Below are positions 1-8,889 of a stretch of DNA of 64,000 bases, in pieces. Position numbers and translations under genes: made by a program. The notes beneath the pieces are model-generated. The model was not told where the DNA came from and searched no databases. It was given only the letters and a program-made list of their open reading frames with translations. The number at the start of each line of letters is the position of its first letter. Position 1 is the first letter of the stretch. This DNA is from Nannochloropsis salina CCMP1776 (taxonomy: Eukaryota > Sar > Eustigmatophyceae > Eustigmatales > Monodopsidaceae): assembly GCA_004565275.1 (NCBI GenBank), contig SDOX01000095.1:129417-193416 (forward strand). Reading direction: 5' to 3'.

Positions 1-35
1 GAGGAGGAGGAGGAGGAGGAGGAGGAGGGGGAGGA
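1..35. repeat. GAG/GGA trinucleotide microsatellite
   Basis: This is a nearly pure GAG repeat that ends in a G-rich stretch directly before the run of N. It probably stopped the assembly here. It could be intergenic or could encode an acidic run (poly-Glu) or, on the other strand, Leu/Ser-rich sequence of the neighbouring gene. I cannot tell which. Confidence 0.9.
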
Positions 36-135
36 NNNNNNNNNNNNNNNNNNNNNNNNNNNNNNNNNNNNNNNNNNNNNNNNNNNNNNNNNNNNNNNNN
101 NNNNNNNNNNNNNNNNNNNNNNNNNNNNNNNNNNN
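36..135. other. assembly gap (100 N)
   Basis: Exactly 100 ambiguous bases, the conventional placeholder for a gap of unknown size. The 3' part of the minus-strand SPRY gene is lost in it. Confidence 0.98.
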
Positions 136-1271
136 AAGGCGGCTTGAAAGGCCCAGGTCGTCAGGGTGAGCGCCTCTGGGATCCTTTTCCGCCTCCTCCC
201 CTCCCTCCCTCCCTCCCTCCCCCGCCGCTCCATCTCGGCCAAACGCCGGGATCGGCTGAGAAGGACGGAAGGGCCGCGTCTATCGGCGAGAGAAGAGGAA
301 GGCGCAGCGTCAGTCTCGGAGGCGGAAGAAGATCGGATCGAGGCCCGGCCCCCCTGGGAGGGGTCTGGGAGAGGTCCCGCTCCGCGCCTTGCCGGCGCAG
401 GCTCTCGTCGGGCCGAACGCGTGGGCGCGAATGCCGGGGTCTGGAGGGAGGGCGGGCCGGGGGCGCGGAAGAGGCCCTGAAAGGCGACACCGAGGTGCTT
501 CCCGTTCTTGGTAAAGAAGACGTCCCCGCTGGCCAGGTCCACGCCGCATCCCACCACGTCGCCACGTCCAAAGCCCGGGCCGTACTCCTTCCCCCGCAGC
601 GCCGCGCCCTGGCCCCGAGTCTGCGTGGCCCCACCGCGGCTGCCGGCCCCTCCCCTCTCTTCGCCTTCCCGCGGCCCTTCCAGGATCCTCCCGTCCACCC
701 CCCGATACCCCCACGAGCGGGCCCAAGAGCCCAGCTGCCGATGCCGGGGAGAGCCTCGGGCTGCCAGACCCACGGTCGCCGACGTCGTGCTCCGGTCGTG
801 GGGAGTCTCCAGGATCGTCACCTCGAAGTAGAAGGATGCGGCCCGTCGGGGCAAGGGCCTGTCCGCCTTGACCACGCCCACGTCCTCCGGGTGGTTCGCC
901 CGGCCCGCATACCGGGCTGTGCGCCTGTCGCTGGACAAAGTGGCGTGGTAGGGACCCGCCGCCTCAGGATTCCACTTGCAAGCGTGCGAAGCATCATTTC
1001 TTTCCCGACGGCGCCCCTTCCTGCGCCCGCTCTCCTCGCCCGCCTCGATGCTAGGACCCCAGGTCTCGGAGAGGTCCCACGAGGAAGGCAAGAGCTCTCG
1101 GTGACGGCCTGCCGGTCGCCCATGCTCATCGGTTGATTCCTCTGGCAGGTACTCCGTCTTAAACGGGCCGCTACGCTCCGTGGCGTCCTGTGTGTCGCCT
1201 CTTAGAGCTAGAACCTGCTCCAGTCCCGAGGGTATCGGCGGCTCGAGGTTGCCTGTCGACTCCTCACCCAT
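136..1271 (-). CDS. SPRY-domain protein, 3' end lost in the assembly gap
   Basis: A minus-strand reading frame stays open from an ATG at 1271 to the gap. About 100 residues in, it carries a SPRY domain of the RanBP9/SSH4 kind. The segment FYFEVTILE (about 840-815) is the typical entry strand. It is followed by [10 protein letters not shown], then [20 protein letters not shown] (about 563-504) and [10 protein letters not shown]. Every one of these segments is in the same frame as the ATG. SPRY domains are protein-binding modules, found for example in CTLH-type ubiquitin ligase scaffolds and endosomal adaptors. A Gly/Arg-rich insertion of about 40 residues splits the domain between the SWGYRG and GDVVGCG parts. 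After the last recognisable strand the sequence becomes Pro/Arg-rich, so the true gene may splice out near 470. The partner domains lie in or beyond the gap, so the exact family member cannot be named. Confidence 0.75.
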
Positions 1272-3509
1272 GATGCCAGGTGGGGAACGCCTGCTTGGTG
1301 GCAGAGGAGGGTCAAATTAAACTTGTTGAATAGTACAGGATGTGAAGTGTCGTGTTAGTGCCAGTGTATGTGGTGGAAACCCTCTCAATATAGATGCCTG
1401 GGTTCCTACCAGGCCGGGATACCGCAGCCGTTTCCGATCGATTTTCTCAAATATGGAGATATCGGTCAGTTTTTGGTTACACCGTTGACACACGGATGGC
1501 TCTCAATCAATTGAGGTAGACTCAAAGGACGGGTTAGCATGAAGACGACAAGTAGTAGATCACACAAGGTGATGCCACGAGAATGCTATGTCCTCCTCGA
1601 CTGCTACTACTAGGTAGCACCTGCCTGATCGCCGAAGGAAAAAAAGGGGGCCATTTTTATTGTAGGCCAGCAAGAGCAATACTCCAATTTCATGGCTTAC
1701 ATCTATGCTCATCTACATGAAGAGAAAGAAAAAAGGAGCGGCGTGCGATGACATGGAAGCGCGGACAAAAGATAAGAAGTATCTATTTCGTTTTTCTAAA
1801 TCATTCATCCCTCTTAGTCCAGGAAGAAAGGGCAACTTGCTTCCATTTCGCAACATGCAGAAATGATCACAGCATATCTCGTTTCAAATTGCATAACAAT
1901 GAATACCATTGAAGGCTTGGCTTTGTATTAATATATTGCGCCTTTCACCAATCAACCTCCTGGCTTCCCATGAGCTTGACGAAGAGGAACAAAGAAGGTT
2001 TTCCTCTCAACCTTTATGCGTACTGGACTGCCTGAGGAGGAGAACATAGATAAGAATACAACAATTTCGCTCTAGATAAATTCGTGTCTGTTCTCCATTC
2101 TCGCCACGTAAGGCGTGCCATTCTTAAGAATTAAGTATCCGCGATTTCAGCGCTTGGCGGGGGTTACATGTCCTAAAGGCTTAGTATCGGTCATTGAAGT
2201 GTGGAGAAAGGGGATGCTAAATTAAAATTCTGTCAACTTTGTCTTTTCGGGGTGCCAACGAGCGTATGTGGGCTCCAAAGAGGTTAAATGCTCAGCTTAG
2301 GTCATATGGTATATTCTTGTATTACTATATTATTCTGGAGGCCCAAGTCCCACGACAGCCCACTTAAACAATTTATGAGGTCGAAGAAATGTAGCCAGTA
2401 CTTTATACATATTAATGCTACACACTATGGACCTCAGCTTCCAGCGGATCAACATATCAGCATGTATCGCTCCCAAACCCGTACCTGTCGACCTCTGTTG
2501 TCAAAGGCATTTATTGCATCCACCACTTCACGATGACTGATTGCCCTCCACACCAACATGTGAACACGTTTATTTTCGAGTATAAATATATGTAAGGTGG
2601 TCAATATAAACCCACAAAGGCAGACGTCCTTTCTTCATGTTGACAACTCCGCCACGTTATGATCTCCCGTTCGCAACGCAGGGCGATTTTAATCGTATTC
2701 TCTGGTACAGCATTTCGCAATCGTAAATTTTCGATTTTTTGATTGTCGTAGAGAGGTGATCCGCACTGGGAAGTCAATAGTATCACGCGATTGTAAAACA
2801 TTCGGTTAAAAGGTAGGGTAAGCTAGCCCTTACCCGTCCCGTGAAAATGACAAGTATGTAACACCTATAAACATATAGTTCGTATGATCCCCCTCTGTAT
2901 ATATGCTATATATGAAATCAAATTCCAAAGTGTCGAGCGGCAGCCCTGATGTACAATAAGCAAGGTCTCTTCAGAAAGAGTGGGAAGAGGATGCAGCCGC
3001 ACTCGGTACGTCCGATAATCCCCATTGACCATGCTTTTCACTCCAGAAACAAACACTGCATCTTTGCGAATTTTTTTCTCTGCATTGCCTATCCCAAAAA
3101 AAAATAATTGCGGCATGCTGTGCGGTGGGCTGAAACAAATGTAAGGCGGCGTCCCACGAAGGTCCACTGCCGTGAGGAAGGCGTCGGCGCTCTCTACGGC
3201 GTCGGTTGGAAACCCAGGACAGACCATTTCCCCTCTCTTCCTTGGTACCATGGGCACTTACCCCGTGCCTGTAACCATCACAACAACGGTGCTCTCATAC
3301 TTGGGCTATTTGGTTGCAGGGCACCTTTTTGTGGTCTCAGGTGTTCGCGACGCCTGTTGCGCGGGCGTCGGGCATTCGCAAGGAGCAGGAAACGTTCTTC
3401 TCCGCAACTTGCCTTGCACTCGTCGAGGAGAACATATCCATAAAGATTTGCAGGCGGGAGCGTAATTTCGGGAAACACCAACCCATTCGTTGAATACAAT
3501 CGCAACAGG
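1272..3509. other. intergenic spacer, divergent promoter region
   Basis: About 2.2 kb lies between the minus-strand SPRY gene and the plus-strand MYB gene, so it should hold both promoters. Open frames of up to 130 codons occur on both strands (for example 2865-3257 minus). None shows a domain, signal peptide or consistent splice structure. A good splice-donor-like sequence occurs on the minus strand near 3256, but I could not attach it to a convincing exon chain. Confidence 0.5.
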
Positions 3510-5366
3510 ATGTCAGCGCCTAAACTAAGCAGCACTACGCATGGATTGCACTCACAAAATGCACGCGCGCCTGGGCCCGTGTCATCGTTTCGGGCTGACC
3601 GAGGGGCCCCGGGCCCGGGCCTCCCTCCCCCTCCGCCCCCCTCTCCGAGTGGCTCGAGCCAGAAACTCTTAACCACACGTCAGTCCGTTGACAAGGGAGA
3701 AAATGGCGTCACTGAGGGTGGTGAGGGAAAGGATTCCCTGGGTGGTGACACACACGAGGCGCACGCCGCCCCCGCAGCTGGCCCGACTGCTCGCTCAAAC
3801 CAGCATTCATTTCAATATACACCCGCAGCATCTACTTCGGAAGCCACGTCTTGTGAACCTTCTCCCTCGGTGCCTGGGCACTATTCGCAGCCGTCCACCT
3901 TGGCGGCGTCCGCTGGCTCTGCCGGGTCGCACCAGAGGCCTCCCTCTCAGTCCCCGCAGGGTGCGAAGGAGACCGCGCATCCTCCGAACTACCCTTTCTC
4001 AACGCATCTCCCAGAGCATGGAAGCAACACCTCCAGAACCTTGTCGTCGGACGCGGCGAGCGAGGACGGCGATGGTCCAGGCGGGGCACGCACCGAGTCG
4101 GGGATGTGGCCCATGCCCCCGGCAGCGACGGTGGGTGTGAAAAGAAGGAGGGAGGCCGTACGGGGTCGATGGACGGCTGAGGAGCACGAGGCATTTCTAC
4201 GAGGACTTCGGGTGTACGGGCGGGAGTGGAAGCGGGTGGCGGCAGACATCAAGACACGGAGCAGCGCTCAGATCCGGTCGCACGCCCAGAAGTACTTCGC
4301 CAAACTTGCCAAGGCGCGCGGGATGGCGGGGATGACGCACGCGGGGGGCATGGCTCTGGATTCAGAGGGGTCGGGCATGCTTCTCGGGTCGGAGGAGCCT
4401 TCAGAGGACGGCGCGGGACCGGGTAGACGGCTCCATGGCGTCCCCTCCTTACCCACCGGGGCCCACTATCGGCACCCCCGCGGGCAGGAAGTGCCATCCC
4501 CGAGCACCTACACCGCCTTTTCAAGGAGCGGGGGGCCGCACGACGTCAGCCTGGCCTACGCGCACTATGGTCTCGCCCAGCACGGACAGATGAGGTCAGG
4601 GCTAGGGCTACCGGATCCGTACCCAGCGTATGCACCCTACCCTCTCCAGGCGCCGACGCCGGCTCCGCCCCAACAGGCGCTTCCCCGGGCCGAGGAGGCC
4701 GCCCTTCGGAGGGAGGTCGGTAAAGTGCTGGTCAAGCTTAAGGCGAGGCGCGAGGCGATGCTGGTGGCGGGCGGGGACAGGGAGCAGAGGCCGAGAATTG
4801 AGGGCTCGGGGGGCGACAAGTGGGGGGCGGCGGACGAGGGGGAGACGACGCCAGGGGCACGCGGGGCACTAGCGGGTCCGAGGCCGGGCGTGGCATTAGG
4901 CCGCGAGGGTGCGGGGCGGGAGGAGCCAGGACAGCAGGAGCGGGTTTGGCGGCATGACGACGGGCAGCGAGAAGTGTGGGGGGCGACGGGACAGGAGGGC
5001 CCATACGGAGGGCACGGGCAGAATCCGAGGCCGCCAGGCGCGTCTCACAGTGCTTTAGGAAGGGGAGAAGGCCTGAAGACTTCCGAGCCGGCGCCTTTCG
5101 CTCATGGGGTCGCGCCTCTCTCTCTTGGACAGCTGTCTTCGCATGACCCCAGACAGCCTCCGCAGGGAGCCTCCGCCCCCCCGCGTTCGGCGTCCTCCTC
5201 CTGCACCCTCCTCCCTCCATCCATCCCTCCTTCCTTTTCGTCCGCTCCCCCCCTCTGTAACGGTGAGTCCGTGGCGACGGAGCGCGAGGAGGAAAAAGAA
5301 GGACAGACAGACGAGGACATGGGCCCGGAGGAGGCAACCGGGGTGGGGCCGCGGCGGGTCGAGTGA
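3510..5366 (+). CDS. SHAQKYF-class MYB-related transcription factor
   Basis: A single-exon gene encoding 618 residues. One MYB repeat lies at about residues 218-266. It begins RGRWTAEEHEAFLRGLRVYG and ends in the signature SHAQKYF at 257-263, which defines the single-repeat MYB group that includes plant CCA1/LHY/RVE-type and related algal regulators. A single repeat of this class binds DNA in the nucleus, and a basic KRRR stretch just before the repeat could serve nuclear import. The remainder is low complexity: Ser/Pro-rich before the repeat and Gly/Arg/Pro-rich after it, with a short helical, charged patch near 390-415. Target genes and any clock role cannot be read from the sequence. The ATG at 3510 is the first in a frame with high coding GC. 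Confidence 0.88.
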   Translation: MSAPKLSSTTHGLHSQNARAPGPVSSFRADRGAPGPGLPPPPPPSPSGSSQKLLTTRQSVDKGENGVTEGGEGKDSLGGDTHEAHAAPAAGPTARSNQHSFQYTPAASTSEATSCEPSPSVPGHYSQPSTLAASAGSAGSHQRPPSQSPQGAKETAHPPNYPFSTHLPEHGSNTSRTLSSDAASEDGDGPGGARTESGMWPMPPAATVGVKRRREAVRGRWTAEEHEAFLRGLRVYGREWKRVAADIKTRSSAQIRSHAQKYFAKLAKARGMAGMTHAGGMALDSEGSGMLLGSEEPSEDGAGPGRRLHGVPSLPTGAHYRHPRGQEVPSPSTYTAFSRSGGPHDVSLAYAHYGLAQHGQMRSGLGLPDPYPAYAPYPLQAPTPAPPQQALPRAEEAALRREVGKVLVKLKARREAMLVAGGDREQRPRIEGSGGDKWGAADEGETTPGARGALAGPRPGVALGREGAGREEPGQQERVWRHDDGQREVWGATGQEGPYGGHGQNPRPPGASHSALGRGEGLKTSEPAPFAHGVAPLSLGQLSSHDPRQPPQGASAPPRSASSSCTLLPPSIPPSFSSAPPLCNGESVATEREEEKEGQTDEDMGPEEATGVGPRRVE

Positions 5367-6452
5367 GCCGGACCCAGTCGGTGAATGTGAATGAAGCGGA
5401 GGGCACCAGAAATGTGAGAAGTTGTGGAATGGCACGTTAGGAAGATGGAAGGCAAGGTAGCGTCGGCCTGCGACGTGGCACCGGAGGATCGAGAACGGAA
5501 GACGAGCAACGGCGGGGGCCGGGAGTGGCGCACGGGGGCCCTTCCAAGGCGACAGCGTTTATGCGCCAGAGCCGTAAGGCCAAGGCGTTGCGCAGGGATT
5601 CATCGAGTCGTGTAACGGCTAATTGGGTTCAGTCCCTTAGCTTAGCAGGGTGCGAAATGGAAGGGGGGAGGAAGGGGGGAGGGATACATTTGGATTGTAA
5701 ATTTTCGAACTTTGACTGCGCAAGTTTCTGTAGATTCTTCTTTCCCTCCCCATGTTTTTATTCGTCTCTGTACAGCGGATGAGGTTGTTCGATTCACGCA
5801 AGAGTATCCTGAGAATGCTGACAGTGAAAAGGGAAGGGGAACGAGAGTGATCGGCCGCTCAGTGCTTGGCTTAAAATTTTGAAAACCGAATTCGCCTTTT
5901 GTAGTCTCGTAGAAAATCATTGCAGCAGGGGTCAATAAAAAACGAACATTACTTTCCGTTAACGCAGATGTCTTCTGAGGCCTGGAGGAGGCATTCAGGG
6001 CGGTCTTCTCTCCTTTCGCTTGCTTCTCTGAAGTGCTCCGTCCACCTCGGCCACCAAAAAAAACATCCAGCTCAGCCAGTGGCATGCCTATTCTCTCGCT
6101 ACAGCGTGTTCTTTGTCATTTATGCCATAAGATTAACACATGCAAAAATTGTTGGTGTGGTATGTCTGCGGGGTGGATCCGGACAGTCCCCCCCACATAC
6201 ATCCCTCCCTTGCCCTTTCCGCTCGGGCGCCTACAAAAACAATCCAGTCGCCCTCTTTCTTCGCCCACCGGACACGCAAGGCTTAAAACACGCCCTCTCC
6301 TCGCTCCCGGAATTCCCCGTGTGCCCTGGATTTCATGGGATGCTCCTCCTGCGACGCTTGCCTCCTGCCTTCTCCCTCCTCAGCGGCAGTCCTCGCTCAA
6401 AATGGACCGCTCGCCCCTTTCCGTAGCTAGCGTCCTCCTTCCCGCCCTGGCT
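5367..6452. other. convergent intergenic spacer
   Basis: This holds the 3' ends of the MYB gene (plus) and the mitochondrial carrier gene (minus). A 147-codon minus frame at 5642-6085 and overlapping plus frames are present, but they show no domain and have the composition of spacer. I see no RNA gene here. Confidence 0.5.
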
Positions 6453-7943
6453 TTAGAAGCGCCGTTCGAAGAAGGACATGAGCTGCTGCGCGATAGTGAA
6501 AGAGAAGACCAGCTTGGGCCCGATCACGATCAGTTTGGGCGTCAGTCCCTTGAAGAAGGCGCCAAAACCCTCATTCTTCACCAGGTCCCTCAGGATGCTC
6601 ATCCCCGACGTCTTGTCCTTGAAATCGCGCTTCTGAATGCGCGTCTTGATCACGTCCTGTGCGAGAAAAGAAGGGAAAGCACGGGTCAGCACACGTTGCG
6701 AGGAGCTGAGAACGCCCACACAGGCGCCACCAAATCCTGAAACCGCTCGCCTCCGTACCACCCTCGCAAAGAATACTCCTTCTCCCCCACCCAAAGGATA
6801 CTCCTTCTCCCGCTTCTCCCCCGCCTTCCTCCCTGCTTTCTCTCCCCCTCCTTTCTTACCAGCGGCTGCGCCACGCTAATGGACGCAACAGCCCCCGCTA
6901 TCGAAGCCATAGAGTCCTGGAAGAACGTAGCGTCGCTGTACTTTTCCAGCTTGAAGACGTAGTCTTTCATCGCGGCCGAGCCTCCAAAAAGCGCAAAGCT
7001 ACCCGGAGCGTTCCGAGCCGCCGTCCAGGTCGCCCCTCGGTACAGGCCCCAGCCCTCCTCCGCGAAGATCTTGAAAAGGCCACGCCCCTTGAAAGCCTCC
7101 GGATTCGTCTGCGCCTTGATCTTGAGCACGTCCAAAGGCAGCAGAACGATCTCCCCCACCCCCATGATGGAGCCGGCAGTCGCGTAGATCATAGTCTTCC
7201 CGTTCTTCTTCCCCACCGCGTTCTCGAAGTTTTCCTGATAGTGCTGCGTCAGGAAATCCCTAACGAAGGGCTGACCGCCGAATTTATAGGCGCGCTGGAG
7301 GACCTTGTAGGCGGCGCCAAAGGTGACACCGGGGAAGAGAGAGAGCCACTTGCTAATGGGGGCCGCGGCCGCTTGATTGCGGAAGACCGCGTTGTTCAGG
7401 TTGGTCATTGTGTGCCCGGCCACGATGATCCGACCCTGTCACGCACGTGATTGGGAGGGAGGGTGAGCACTTGTGAGTCGCAGAACCTTTCTTCTCTCTC
7501 CTTTCCCCATGAAGGCTGGCTGGGCAGCCGGCAGAAGCCTCGCGGCACCCGCGCCACTGGCACCCTCCTCATTCCTCGAAAGGTTGTTCGCTCCACGTAG
7601 ACTTATCATACAAGAGATACCACCACATTTTTCTTTCCTCCGAGATTCGGGACACGGTCCGTACCTCCCAGCTCATCAAACGCTTCGCCGCGGTGTCGAA
7701 AGGGTGGAATAAGGCCTACGTGCGGAAAATTTAAAAGCGGAAATAAGATTTCAAATCACAGCTACATGGCATGCTAGCGACTAAAAAACATCTCACCAAT
7801 TCAAAAACACCGGCAGAGCCTGAGCCGAGAATGCGCGCGGCGGCTGTCTTACTGTCTCCGCTGGACCCGCCCCCCATGCTGGCTGCTTGCACGCGCCTGC
7901 AACCCTCGGCGGTCGCCGTGGACTGAGAAAAGGACGTATACAT
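6453..7943 (-). CDS. mitochondrial carrier family (SLC25-type) transporter, four exons
   Basis: Joined on the minus strand, the exons 7877-7797, 7715-7665, 7435-6860 and 6656-6453 all meet in phase 0 and give 303 residues, the usual carrier length. All introns are GT-AG. The three repeat signatures are visible. Repeat 1 has PFDTAAKR on the 51-base second exon, repeat 2 has PLDVLKIKAQ and repeat 3 has PLDVIKTRIQ. The last signature is split by the third intron exactly after PL. Each is the Px[DE]xx[KR] motif at the end of an odd transmembrane helix, so six helices in the inner mitochondrial membrane are expected. The second half of repeat 1 is diverged. The substrate is not evident. The start is ATG 7877, and an in-frame ATG at 7943 would add 22 residues. 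Confidence 0.87.
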
Positions 7944-8889
7944 GACTGCGCTCCCTGTCAGGTTTCAAAGAAAGCATAAGAATGTGGAAATTGTAAGCGA
8001 AGGCGGCGTTGATGACTACTTGTGTTCCCATTGGGGTAAGCCGGGACCATTCTCGGGTCTCCGAGGCTTGTAAGCTGGCAAGGCCAAGCCACTGCAAAAC
8101 CTCTTCCAAAAACCGTTTCGGCAAACGCGATCCACGCGCTGTGCACTCATTTACATCGCTGTTGCAGAGCTTCAATGATGTGGCTACAGTTATGTATAGC
8201 CTGTCCCCTGGCGGCAGGAGTGTTCCGGCCATTAAAAAGCAAGCGGAAGCTTCCGGTCTGCCTTGAAGAAGGAAAAAGGTCAACTTGCCGGCCCAGCGTG
8301 CACTGAGAGCAATAATGGGGGGCAGTCTGCCGCGATGCCTCACCTCAGACGTCCGAGTGGTACGTAGGGACGCCCGACACTCCCAATCGTGGTTCATCTT
8401 GGCCATTTGGCTTCAAAACCCCTCCCTCTGTAGTCGCCCGGGACGGCCGGCTCACTTGTCCCGGGCGAGGCCTCTCCCGTCGGGGGGAAAAGCCACTAGA
8501 TGGGCGGTACGAGAACACCTCGATTGACTGGCCTCCAGGGCACGGCACCGCATTGAATGAATATCTTTGTCATTTGGTGAACCATTTTTTATGTCGACGG
8601 ACTGTCTTTGCTGTTTGCGGCAAACCTCTAACCCATGTCTTGGCCGGGCTCTAGGAGTATCCACATGCGCATGAGGTTGGCTGGGCCACATTACTTCACC
8701 CGACGTAATTCTAACCGCACGACCACCGAATTTTTTTTTAGGAAGCGTGACGATTGAATGAATCTTTTCAGTGCTAGCTATGGCATATGTCGGCAGTGCA
8801 GGTTTCGGAGACGGAGAAGAAGAGGGAAGGAGGACACTACAACCATTCCAAGCACGACATCATGCAGCACCACAATACCGCCCCACTCC
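7944..8889. other. divergent promoter region
   Basis: About 0.95 kb lies between the carrier gene (minus) and the RNase gene (plus). Overlapping frames exist here, including a 185-codon minus frame at 7849-8406 that runs into the carrier's first exon in another frame. No domain supports any of them. An in-frame ATG at 8758 lies upstream of the preferred RNase start and would add 44 residues ahead of the signal peptide. Confidence 0.45.

Noticed and set aside
5642-6085. 147-codon minus-strand frame
   Set aside because: It lies in a convergent spacer, has spacer-like composition and shows no motif or signal peptide.
7849-8406. 185-codon minus-strand frame
   Set aside because: It overlaps the carrier's first exon in another frame. 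The carrier exon fits a known family and splices in phase, while this frame shows no domain.
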